64,000 bases of DNA from Sanderia malayensis (Eukaryota > Cnidaria > Scyphozoa > Semaeostomeae > Pelagiidae), in NCBI GenBank assembly GCA_013076295.1, contig RQOL01000834.1:1-64000 (forward strand), given 5' to 3'. How positions within the stretch are numbered: position 1 is the first letter of the stretch; every line of letters starts with the position of its first letter. This document shows positions 33,055-43,269 of this stretch, piece by piece. The position numbers and the translations under genes were made by a program. Below the pieces are notes generated by a model. That model saw only the letters and a list, made by a program, of their open reading frames with translations. It did no database searches and was not told the DNA's origin.

Positions 33055-34570
33055 AGTGCCCGTACACCTTATTTTTTTATTCTTTATATCGATAAAACTT
33101 TCTTCGCTGATTTTAGATACGAAAATATTTTTTAAATCTGACGTCTAGTTAACGAGTTATAACGTGGGGAAGTGTCGATGTTTCGTCATTTTCGCCATTT
33201 TTTGTGGTCAACTTTTAGGACTGGGATCTACCTACTATGACATCATAGTTGGTGCCATTGTGCCCCGTTCATTTTCCCGTACTGAAGCAACAAATCCGGC
33301 ATCAATTTTCTCTCATACGATGCACTCGATATTTGTTTTTTGACTTTGATGATTAGAAACAGGTCGGCGCATTATGACATTGAAATTTGAAAGGCTTGCG
33401 ATGAGTTTGCAGCTGTGGGGAGGAATTACAAAATTCCCATGTAGTGGCTGCTCGTTGTGCTCAGTGGAGGCGGGCGTGGGCCGTGCAATGTTAAAACTGT
33501 ACGGGAACGGGGATGCCAAGAAGAGCATCAAAACATGATAAAACTGGGAAAATATGCCATATCGATGTGCTTTGCTAGCCCATGGAAATACACCCGATAA
33601 ATCAAAATTTGTATGGCTTCACAAAATTCTGCTTTATCAGGATGATCGCCCTAAAACTGTGAGGAGAAGGAGATGGATAGATTTCATCAATTCGCAACGA
33701 CGGAAGAAATTCTATGGACGCCTCATCATGAATGAAATAAATCAAACAACAAAGCGCAATAATTTGGGTACAATAACAAAATTCATGTGTAGTAATAAGG
33801 AATTATGTTGCAGATTTTCTACACTTGCTGTTCCAAATGAAAATCGAATCGTTTCAAGCTTCCTCAAACCCCAAAGGTTTAGACTGACACGGATATGATG
33901 GCCTAAATTATTGCGTATATTGAATTTTGATATACACTTTTGCTTCATCACAAACACAACAAAAAGATAATAATTCAGATCTAGTCAAATGCCCAGAAAG
34001 TTTTCTTTCAACATTCTTTTCTTGCTCACATCTCTTTCATGGCTTTGACTGAAAGAGTTCTCAGCCAAATGGCATCAAATGCATCAGGTTTCTCCTTCAT
34101 CGGTATCACTATCAACGATCTGCTTTGCTCTACGATACGATCAATCCTATCCCCTCGCCATCTTCGCATTGCTCGGCACTGCGATCCCTACTGTCATGAA
34201 CTACTATCCGACAAAGAATGTTAATTCGTGGAAACTTTCTATTCGATTCTGATCACCAAAATTGCACAAATACCCACGAATACACATAACGAGACACGAC
34301 AAAAGCGCAACGCAAACACTATTTATTATACTGAATGTAGGCCTACGCCCGCCGCCACTGAGTACAACGAGCAGCCACTACATTGGAGTTTACCTACTAT
34401 GATGTCATAGTAGGTAAATTACGGTCCTGAAAGTTGACCACGAAAAAGTGGCACGCGTTGCCTCGTATCTCAAAAACTACTTGTCATATCAAAAAAATAT
34501 AAACGGATTCAGAATCAGCGCATTCGAATCTATAGTTTTAGCCAATAAAAAAATAAGGTGTAGGGGCACT
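33055..34570. mobile_element. Kolobok-like transposon nested in element B (TTAA target)
   Basis: ~200-bp terminal inverted repeats start AGTGCCCGTACACCTTATTT and end with the near reverse complement, each flanked by TTAA (33051-33054 and 34571-34574). The repeats end internally at CTACTATGACATCATAG. TTAA targets, AGTGCCC ends and a THAP remnant fit the Kolobok superfamily; piggyBac-like is the alternative. It has no transposase catalytic domain and is therefore non-autonomous. Confidence 0.75.
33554..33898 (+). pseudogene. THAP-domain remnant in the Kolobok-like element
   Basis: A 114-codon frame starting at ATG 33554 resembles a THAP zinc finger: MPYRCALLAHG at the N-terminus, WLHKILLYQDDRP (LHRIPF-like), RRRRWIDFINSQRRKKF (RKKWV.F..RK-like) and CSNKELCCRF near the CSKHF position. 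The second Cys and the final Cys/His ligands are degraded. THAP domains bind element ends in Kolobok and P elements. The rest of the transposase is absent. Confidence 0.5.
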
Positions 34571-34574
34571 TTAA

Positions 34575-34987
34575 ATTTTGGGAGAAATTCCAAAAGTTTT
34601 TATTATCCCACCAAACTTAGTAGTTAAAGTAAAAGTTGTACTGTAAAAAATGAATCATAAATCAATCAAAAAATACATTTGAGTGCATGGGAGATTAAAG
34701 TTTCTAAAATCATTTATCATACCAAAAGTAGCACAGCTAACATCTATAAAGATGTGTTTCAAATATTTTAATGTGTCATATATTTTAATCAGTGAAATCA
34801 GCCAATAGGTGATCTATGATGTAACAAACATGTGTACATTGTTGGCACAAATGGTACTTTGCTTGGACATACTCTACAAAGGTGTATGCTACAGATTGAA
34901 AGCACTGTATATAGAAAAAATACTTAATGTGCAAATCCCATGAAAACTAACAGCCAAATTACTTATTTTATTTTGTGTTTTTGTGTT
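34575..34987. other. Spacer between the Kolobok-like insert and the HECT gene
   Basis: AT-rich and closed in all frames. It lies downstream of the HECT gene stop codon (minus strand) and should contain its 3' untranslated region. Confidence 0.5.
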
Positions 34988-37900
34988 TTAAACCTGTCCA
35001 AAGTCTGGCGCATCAAAAAAGTCATTAGTGAATTCCTGAATGAATGATTTGTATGAACCTGAATAAACTTCATTCACTGGAATAACAAGCTGCATTGCAC
35101 AGGTGTTAGCGAAGACATGTTTTCTTTGGTCAGCAGAATTGTGATCAAATGTGATGGAACAACAAGGCGATAGAGGCTTGTGACGAGAACCTGTTATAAA
35201 CTGCATGACACCTTCGAGGTTCAATGTTGATACAGTTGGATCCTTTGTCTGCACACCTTCTGAACTATTCAAATCCCCCACCTTTGTGGCACAGCGTTGT
35301 AATCTTCCACGAGAACATTCCTTGAGAAATTTAATCCAGTAATAGTAGATGCTATCTTCTTTCTGACGCTTGTTAGAACCCTCCACGGACCATTCTGGCT
35401 TGAAAAAATCTATCACAGTTTGCAGGTCCAACTTTGCAGTGTTGAATAATTGATATGCCTCAGCTGGGTATTTACGCAACACATCCAATACTCCATGCTT
35501 TGAAAGACCCTTTAAGAAACTCTGCACTTCCTTTGCACGAGATCCTACCTGAATATGCTTAGCAACCGCAGATATCACATCTTCTTTATCAGACAACTTA
35601 ATGTCTGTCTTGTTGTATCCAACCTTGCTTAACTCTGGGAGATTTAAAGAAGAAGTGAGATTCTTGAGCACTTTGATTTCTGAACACTTAAGAATTTCCA
35701 ACAACTTATCTTTCAATATTGCCATGCTGTCTGGTAATTCAAGTATGAGGCTTTCATGATCTTCCATTTTGTCTTCTTGAATGACAAAATTTACCAAGGA
35801 TTTACTGAAAAAATTTGGCACTTGGAAACCACCAAGAAGAGCAAGGTTTAATGCCTTTCCAAGAGCATCGTAACTTCCTTTCAACAAAAGTGATTGGTTT
35901 TGTGAAAGAGTGAGATGCTGTGGTTTCCCGGTTACCAGGCTGGACTCTGCAAGGGAAGCATAAAATAGGCTGAGAAATTCTCTGGACAACCCGCCTGTGT
36001 CCACACCACTTTCCCCAACAAAGTGTACTTTAAAGGATGGGCACCATTCATCATCATCCATCTCTTGTAGCTCGGAAAGCCCATCCTCCAAAATATATCC
36101 CCTCCTAACATGAACTGGCATGAAACTCTCTTCACCATTATTGTCAACTTTCGTGTCCTTTTCATGTTGATCACTGAGAGTTTCATGAATATCAATCTTG
36201 TTTTCTGTTACACCATCATTCTCATTGACTTCCTTCTCAGTGTCACACAAGATTATTATCTCGAAGGGTTTTCTGCAGACTGGGCAATTAATGGAGCTTC
36301 CTTGTGATACAGTGCTTCTCCATTGTCTTAAACATTTATCATGGAATATACAGGCACAACAATTCGGTTTTGCTACCTGGGTTCCATCACAAAGAATCTC
36401 CAGACAGATTGCACATTCCGTTCTTTGTGCCACTGGTTAATCTAGAAAGGTTCAAATCAATTTGAATTTTCATGACCATTATTCATGTCTTAATTTATGT
36501 TGAATTATTTACTCAAAGTTTTTAGAGTTTGCAAAGACATTGATACAGATCTTTTGCTTAATTACTAAAGTAAATAATCACCCTGATGGCATTAAATTAT
36601 AATAATCAAAACTGCAGGTTTGATCCAAAAAGGCCACATCTTCTCCATCTATTAGGGCATTATTCTTTCTTGGATAATTAATTAAACATGATTTTAAAAA
36701 TAATAAGATAATTTTAGTCATATTTAAGGGCTCATAATTTATTACATGCATACTCACACACCTGGCAACAAAAATGAATAACAAGCATCTGAATCAAATT
36801 GTTTCTGGGGTCTCCTTTGATTTGAACTCTAAAGAACATGAACAAAATATATCACAGCTTTTAACAGCATTTTATTGTTAATTTAAAAAATATCAAGCAA
36901 CTTCTTGATTCTCTAATGTCAGCAAAGTCAAGTTACAGTAGTTCTTCCTTGGCATTGCAGCACAAGAAATAGCAAGACTGGTAAAAATAATTTTTTGAGC
37001 ATTCACACATTTTCATTTTTCGGGTCAACCTTTATTTATTATGAATTGATGTGGAGCATAGACACCTACAGTTTTCTGGCCACTGTAGTTTCCACTAATT
37101 GCTGTTCTCATGTTAACTGCATAGAAAGTTTATATACATAACTTACAAACCTCATCAACCTGCAGGGTAGGCTTTGAATAATGATCATCACTGCAAAACA
37201 AAGGAACAAAATTTATATTTAACACATTAAGCAATATATTGATTTACATTCATATTGCTTTATTTACAAAATTGTTGAATTTTTATTAATTTTAATTGTT
37301 ATCTATTTATAAACTTTCCAGGCCAGTTCATTCTTTTTCAACTATTATGTGACATATATACAATCATTTAAATTTAATGTCTGGGATAAGCAGGAGCTGT
37401 GTATACTCTTACTTATTGTAGAAAGTGCAACTTTCATTAAAATAAGCTATCAAAGCTGCACTCCACTAAAATCTTTTCCAGTACATATTTTACGATTCTT
37501 TTCAAAAATAATGCTTAATATCAAACCTCAAATCAATTGTTGAGTGACAATGCTTCACATGCTCTGCCAACAACAATGGTGTCATCACTGTACCGCATTG
37601 AATGCATTTTATTTCAGGACAACTTTCTGGAATAACCTAAAAATCCAAGAAACGCATGCACTACACATATGTATATAAAATGTAATTTTACTCTAAGAGT
37701 TCAACACATCAGGAACAAAAAATGATATTGTAAAACGGAAAAAAATATTTGCGATTCTCTTGTAAAGGTTGACAAGATTCAAGAATAAAGATTTCTGTAT
37801 ATACATAAATAACATTAAAAGTTTCAAGTTGAGAGCTTACAACAGATTTTTCTGCCATATCCAGGTTCTTTTGAATTGGCCTGATATAGATACAGGCAGA

Positions 37901-39356
37901 TCGCGAGAAACATCCTCGTATATCCCTGATATTGTACCAGTTAATTGGCAACTTTTCTACAGGTTTCGCAACTCCACCCCCACTGCTTTTTAATAGCAAA
38001 TATCCACCACACTCCTTCAATTGAGGGAAGACTTCCTCCATTTCTTCACACACTTCCTTGTGGTTTGCAAACCTTTTTGGAAAACATATCTTTCTCTTGC
38101 TAAGACCAGCTTTTCTTAATGACTCCATGAGCTTTGTTGATGGTGTTTCATTCGACCATGTATATGGGATGCAGCAGAAATCATTTGTCCATGTTTCTTT
38201 AACAGGATATGGTTTGAACTGATTTGACCTGACTTGACTTGTTGTTTGCCATGCCCGGGGTTTTGGGACAGCCTGTCTTAATGCCTGATGGTTGATCCCT
38301 CTGGCTGACATAGCAGGAAATCTTTTCCTGCAAGAAAGAAAGTCCAGAAAGTGAAAACAAAAATTTTTTTGAGGTTCAATTTAAATGATGGAGCAAAAAG
38401 TATTGACAAATCTGGGTGCAGAAATATAGGGAAGTGTCCTGACGCAAACTACCAAAAAATGTTTTATACCCACTACCATATTTTTTTATGCTGCAAGGCT
38501 TTAAGTGAGGTAGCTGGTTTGGTGTCACCTAATTATAGGTTTGTTATGTGCAAACCGGAAAGTCAAGAGGAATTTTGGAAGTCCATTTCAAAAGTAATTT
38601 CAACTTGATTATTTTAAGTGTCAATGTAGAAGAAGGACGATATAAAAAATCGCAAATAATAAATTGTTATTTTGTGCTAGCTAAAAACGACAGTAAAAAG
38701 GAATATGAAATAATTTCAAAGATTAGCTAACTAGCTAAGTGCCCACAAACGGCATTAGATCAATTTAAAATGATCCTCGAGAGTGTCAAACCCATTGTTA
38801 TTCACGCTTTATGTAATTTCCTGAAACAAACAAATAACCTAAGAAATGAAGCTAAAAAAGTGCCTTGAAATCCCCCACACCTGAGATCATTTATTTCTAT
38901 CGTTTTGTTCAAATATTTTGTAGCAAAAATATTCATAACCAGAGAGGGCCTAGGCTTAGCAAGCAAGATATTAAGCTATAGAAAGCTATAAAATTTTCAA
39001 TCTACAAACTTTCGAGCGTAGACCTTACCTTACAAGCCTATTAAACCCCTCAGTTCCTACCTGAAATTTTCAACAGGATTTGGAGAGCTGTTAGTGTTCA
39101 GCAAACCATGAGCAGCTGTGGAAGAAGGATGAGATGATGAGGTTGTTGCACTTGAGGTTGTTCCACTTGAAGCACTTAACTGGTCATGGCAATTTTCAAG
39201 CAGAGACAATGCCATCTCAATGGCCTTTTTGGTGTCAACTTCCTTGGTGTCCTTGTCCTTGCTGTCCATATTCACATAACTGTTCCTGCCTTGATTTCTT
39301 CGTTCCATTCCAATGCGGTCACTTTTTGGCGCCAAAAATATGTTTATAGTGCGCAT
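34988..39356 (-). CDS. Transposon-encoded RING-HECT E3 ubiquitin ligase, six exons, 814 aa
   Basis: Exons 39356-39061, 38327-37841, 37636-37527, 37190-37151, 36828-36762 and 36432-34988 join with GT-AG introns and matching phases. They total 2445 nt, 814 codons plus stop, with no internal stop. Residues ~1-98 are Ser/Thr-rich and low-complexity. ~262-300 hold a C2HC zinc-binding segment (CIQCGTVMTPLLLAEHVKHC). ~337-395 form a RING finger (CAICLEIL, HDKCLRQW, CPVCRKPF). The rest is a HECT-like domain starting VHFVGESGVDTGGLSREF and ending ANTCAMQLVIPV, with Cys at the thioester position. It resembles G2E3-like proteins. It should transfer ubiquitin; substrates are unknown. The first ATG lies near the inner edge of the right terminal repeat, so the repeat may carry its promoter. 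Confidence 0.75.
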
Positions 39357-39576
39357 TCAACGCACGCATTCCACGGCTGCAATAGCCATTACCGTCATTA
39401 CCGCAGCAAAAGCCATTACCGTGTAAAAAGTTATTACCGCAGCAAAAGCCATTACCGCACTAAAAGCCGTGTAACAAGTCATTACCGCAGCAAAAGTCAT
39501 TACAGCCAGAGTCATTACCGCAGCAAAAGTCATTACCGCGTCAAAAAATCATTTTTGTCATGGTTACCGCTTCATA
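39345..39576 (-). repeat. Right terminal inverted repeat of element B
   Basis: Reverse complement of 30020-30235, with a few indels in the number of GTCATTACCGCAGCAAAA units. It abuts CTGGAA at 39577. It overlaps the first codons of the HECT gene (start at 39356), so promoter and translation start lie at or inside the transposon end. Confidence 0.9.
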
Positions 39577-39582
39577 CTGGAA

Positions 39583-39680
39583 CATCTGGCAAAGCATTCA
39601 GCACTAATTGCACTGCCTCGCATAGTTCTTCCATGCTTATATTGGAAAAAGTTCCTCTCGGACTATTAACCTTGGAAACT
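39583..39680 (-). pseudogene. Integrase N-terminal fragment of element A
   Basis: Minus-strand reading MEELCEAVQLVLNALPDVPE leads directly to the target duplication of element B and, beyond it, to the linker fragment at 29919-30013. Relatives have this helical stretch just before GxxVSRxRV. Upstream sequence to about 40200 has no clear frame. Confidence 0.5.
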
Positions 39681-40299
39681 GGCATTCCGATTCTTCAAAG
39701 TGTTTTGTCTGATTAGATAATTGATTTGTAGTAACTTTCCAACTTCTAAAAATTTCCAAATCTTTTTGGATGTCCTCCTTTGAAATGTTAATTTGGCGTG
39801 TACCGTTTCACAATGCTCTCTCGGGGTGCTCGGGGCTTGTTACTGCGGCGTCATGTTATCAAACATTTTGAACCACTGGAGTGTTCAATCTGCCTTCGAA
39901 AAGAATATCATCAATATGCCTAAAACACACTCAACCTCTTGGGAAAGTTGGATAAAGCACTAGAAAAATTGGATAAAGCACTAGAAAAATCGCCAAATAT
40001 GTTCATCTCCTGGAATCTCTCTGTTACGACTTTGAGGAGATTGTGAACAATTTCCAAGGAATATGCGAATACTCTAGAATATTGCGATTGAAAGATAAGG
40101 TGCTCCTTCGGGGTTGTTGAACCGTATATGGCAAGTTAAGAATCTGTAGAAGGCCTAGCTCTTCTATAATGTCACCATAGCGCTAAAACGGTGTGAAAAC
40201 GAATCCGATTATATAAAGCAATGAAGTCAAAATCATTATGATTTCTTCCTCCCAATGTAAATAAAATCAATAAAGTGATGTACGGCAATAGTAATAGTA

Positions 40300-40566
40300 T
40301 ATAATGATAAATTATTTTACAAATAAACAAACATGCCAGGATAAAAATGAACTAAATGTATCGGGCATAGCTCATTAGTTCATAATAGAATAGAAAAATA
40401 AAATTTTTTAATAAAAACAGAAAATTAATAAAAATAAAAAAAATTTAATATAATAAATTAATAAAAAAAACTAAATTAAAAGAAATTAAAATTAAAATGT
40501 GATAAAAATTTTTTTTAGCTCATTTTCATCCTGGCATGTTTGTTTTTTATACAGTAATTTATCACG
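40300..40566. mobile_element. AT-rich hairpin MITE, ~265 bp
   Basis: Arms ATGATAAATTATTTTACAAA...ACAAACATGCCAGGAT (from ~40303) and their near reverse complement (ATCCTGGCATGTTTGT, ~40530-40565) are ~45 bp long, around a core of A/T-only sequence. No coding capacity; superfamily not determined. Confidence 0.6.
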
Positions 40567-41255
40567 ATATCCAGATTCTGTTGAACAGGCCATGATGCCC
40601 GTTCACTACCAAGTATTTCATTGAGTTAGATGTTGCTAAGAAAACATGGAACAGTTGGATTTTGAAGGAAATGGGTGGAAATGGGACGGGATGCTTCTAC
40701 GTTAACACCAGTGGGGTTTAAAGGCAACCAGTTTCCACCTATTCTTACCAGGCGACCAAAAAAGTTAGAAGAAGAGGCCAATGAAATTATGACGAGATGA
40801 ATGCAGACGAAGCTAACCCAGAATTAACTAATATTTAGTCTGAGACCCACAAGGCTAAGAAGAGCGAAAGATCGAGAACAACGGAGAAACGAATCTAAGA
40901 GCACAACGGCAATGTTGAACTGACATGTAGTGAAGATTCATCAAATGTGGAACATTTCCGAGAGTGAGTGGGCAATGTCAGACTTTTCCTCAAGTGATGA
41001 CTCTGGGCAAGAATGGATGCCCTTCTAGCTCACAGACTAGTTTGATGTTTGGTTTCTATTATTGTTTTGTTTTTACATTCAATCATGTTTTTTTCCCTAC
41101 AATTTAGAATTTTGCAAAACGACTGTGCTCTGATAAGGGCCATTGAGGAAATTTTGGACTGTATATGCCTGCCCATATGTAGCAAAATTCAATGCTGAAA
41201 TTTATTCAATTTTAATGTTATGGTTTGCTCAATTTTAATACTAATTTATTCAATT
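40567..41255. other. No gene seen
   Basis: Short frames only and no recognisable domain. It ends at the minisatellite in front of the third HECT fragment. Confidence 0.4.
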
Positions 41256-41430
41256 TTAATGTACAAACTCCTCCAATTCAATCTTTATTCGTTCCATTCA
41301 ATGTTCATTCTTTCAATTCAATCTTTATTCGTTCAATTCAATCTTTATTCTTTCAATTCAATCTTGATTCCTTCAATTCAATCTTTATTCGTTCAATTCA
41401 ATCTTCACTTGTTCCAATTCAGTCTTTGAG
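41256..41430 (+). repeat. 20-bp minisatellite TTCAATTCAATCTTTATTCG, ~8 units
   Basis: Imperfect 20-bp units differ mainly in the last bases (TTCG, TTCT, TTCC). The array lies just upstream of the HECT fragment at 41498. A single inverted TTGAATTGAAT motif occurs at 46664. The two overlapping plus-strand frames across it are artefacts. Confidence 0.85.
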
Positions 41431-41497
41431 GCCCCGCTGCGCAGGTGCTTGAACTTTGGTCTTCTTTTGTTCTTTGCACATGCACATGCTCTGAAAA

Positions 41498-42241
41498 ATG
41501 GAGGACGAAGACAGAAGGATTGCCAGGGCTGCTGCCGACCTTGAAGAAGAAGAAGAACAGTTCTCACTGAAGAAAGAGCTAATAGCTACTCGGGGAATTC
41601 TGCTTCTTCAGGAACAAGACAAGGAAGCAGTAATCAGGAAGAAAATTGTTTTCTGTTTGGAGAGCACCTATGGTATGATTGGGGAGAGAGATTTTTCTTT
41701 TGTTAAAGTTACTCAAAGGCAAATATCCATGATGCAACTTGGAAAAGGAACTGAATATGATTACAATGTACTGAAAAAACTTGCAGGACAGGGTATGCTT
41801 TATCTGAGAACGAAACCAGAATATCAATACATTCTGAGTGCAAATCAAGTCATAGATGTTGATGAGGAAATACCTTCAAGCATTAAGCAGCCTGGTGACA
41901 ATGCTGCTGTTGTTCCTAGTGTAAACAGCAGCACTTCACAAAATCTGTTAACAACACATGAAACAGCACCTTCCAATGCTGCAAATTATGAGTTTTCTGC
42001 TGTTCTTCATGAATTTCCCATGCATATTACAGACCCTGTTGAAATGCTGAAGTATTTGAGAAGAAAAATCTGCACAGGCAGAGAGCTAAACCTTTCTTCC
42101 TTGGAAAGTGAAATGGAGGGAGAAGTAAATTTTATCACAGTGGACAGGTACAGTATTTTGGAAACAACACTTGAAGAGCTGAAAGATATTGATAATCCAA
42201 GGACGACATTCCAAGTACAATTCTATGGTGAAGAAGCTGCA
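41498..42241 (+). pseudogene. Third HECT-family fragment, truncated at the start of the HECT domain
   Basis: The ATG at 41498 begins an acidic N-terminus (MEDEDRRIARAAADLEEEEE) followed by a region with DPVEMLKYLRRKICTGREL, GEVNFITVDRYSILETTLEEL and then FQVQFYGEEAADAG, the conserved entry to the HECT N-lobe of this transposon-type family. The next residues (VWSGMG) no longer match. The breakpoint near 42241 is followed by a 45-bp tandem repeat, so the HECT lobes were lost by deletion or replacement. The N-terminal ~245 codons are open without a stop, suggesting a fairly young break. Confidence 0.65.
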
Positions 42242-42312
42242 GATGCTGGAGTATGGAGCGGCATGGGGGTAAAAAATATTTTGTCGGAGGATCTCTTCTT
42301 CGTTGTGCTTAC

Positions 42313-42430
42313 GACCATGCATCCATAAACCGGCACCGTAATCTCGTTTTCAATCGCGACCATGCATCGGTAAACCGGCATCGTAATCTCGTTTTCAATC
42401 GCGACCATGCATCCGTAAACCGCATGGGCG
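42313..42430 (+). repeat. 45-bp tandem repeat, ~2.6 units
   Basis: The unit starts GACCATGCATCCRTAAACCG and ends TCGTTTTCAATCGC. Unit starts are at 42313, 42358 and 42403. It marks the junction between the HECT fragment and an unrelated transposase fragment. Confidence 0.9.
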
Positions 42431-42445
42431 TTTTTCTTCCGTGTT

Positions 42446-43012
42446 TGGCTCGAAGAAGAAAATGTCGAGAAGAGACAAGGACAAGAAAAGAAATTCACAA
42501 AGAGAGAAATTGATGCGTTGCAATACTTGTCCGGATATTGCTTTAGAAAAGTATTCCATAAAATTAGAGAAAGCTCCAAATCAAACACCAATTTTGGAAT
42601 ACAATGCTCATCTATTTTAAAGGCAGCTAAAACAGATGAACCACAAGAACTGACTGACATGAAAAACAGAGGAGGTCTTTGGAAGGTCAACCAAAATGCC
42701 GTTAACATATTTAAACAGGTGGAACTTCATTTCTGTAAAAGACTAGATGGTTCTTTGCAACATATCGATGCAAGTAGTTTGGTCACAACATGTTTGGAGG
42801 ATGCAATACTGAAGGCAAACATGTCGTGTATCATTGCCAAGGCAGACTCTGAGATCGATAAAGAAGTGGCAACTAATGTACTTGAAAGCTTGATTCACCT
42901 ATTCATCAGAGTGAAAGCACGAAAGCACGAAAGAAAAAAATCACTATCAAAAAAACGATCATTGAGAACAGAAATAAAGAAAACAAGTTCCTCAAAAATC
43001 TCAAGCGACTAA
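42446..43012 (+). pseudogene. C-terminal fragment of a transposon protein (unidentified family)
   Basis: Open frame from EEENVEKRQGQEKKFTKREI through ALQYLSGYCFRKVFHKI, LTDMKNRGGLWKVNQNAVNIF, VATNVLESLIHLFIRVKARK to a Lys-rich tail. The LSGY-x-RK and K-RGGL blocks and the RVKARK end are familiar from the C-terminal ends of multi-copy cnidarian transposon-like proteins, possibly P-element related, but I cannot name the family. There is no start codon or N-terminal part: the frame enters directly from the 45-bp repeat. Confidence 0.4.
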
Positions 43013-43269
43013 AACCCATTCATTCGCAAAAGGATGTGTATGATTATAATTGCTTTGTATCAGGCTAAGATATTTATGCAACATACGCTTTTCTAAGAAA
43101 CCTAGCTCAAGCTCTACTAGTAAGTTTCTAAAATTTTCTATTATTTTCTCTTTGGTAAAGAAAAAAGAAGAATAGGATCTATTGTAATTTTCTCGGAAAC
43201 TCGTTACATATTTTTTAACATAAAAAGCATTGATTAAAAGAAACTGACTTGCAGGATTTAGGTTTAAAA

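Larger units (their letters stand above)
30020..39576 (+). mobile_element. Element B: complete IS3EU-type transposon carrying an integrase and a RING-HECT E3 ligase
   Basis: Terminal inverted repeats begin TATGAAGCGGTAACC (30020) and end GGTTACCGCTTCATA (39576). The direct repeat CTGGAA (30014-30019 and 39577-39582) is a perfect 6-bp target-site duplication. Total 9557 bp. It encodes an integrase (+, 30731-32805) and a six-exon RING-HECT protein (-, 39356-34988), arranged convergently. A Kolobok-like element (33055-34570) is nested between the two genes. It is inserted in the integrase of the older, related element A. Good terminal repeats and an intact second gene suggest a fairly recent insertion. 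Confidence 0.9.
14036..40200 (-). mobile_element. Element A: old IS3EU-type integrase/HECT element, shattered by nested insertions
   Basis: Fragments of one gene pair appear only in the gaps between younger insertions: HECT pieces (+) at 14228-15478, then integrase pieces (-) at 23420-23640, 29919-30013 and 39583-39680. On the minus strand the integrase pieces occur in N- to C-terminal order as coordinates fall, which is what one dispersed gene requires. Insertions in between are EnSpm, ISL2EU, a MITE/mariner cluster and element B. Outer ends are approximate; no terminal repeat was proved. Confidence 0.5.

Noticed and set aside
34988..36433. RING-HECT as a single-exon gene starting at 36433
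   Set aside because: The codon there is GTG and the frame is preceded by a stop; splicing of the 67-nt exon at 36828-36762 supplies the missing base and keeps phase with all upstream exons.
30014..39582. Element B as a Ginger or retrovirus-derived element
   Set aside because: The integrase lacks an HHCC zinc finger and chromodomain; core motifs, helix-turn-helix and 6-bp duplication fit IS3EU better. The superfamily label remains to be confirmed by search.
41220..41452. Two frames rich in Phe, Ile, Gln and Ser
   Set aside because: Products of the 20-bp minisatellite.
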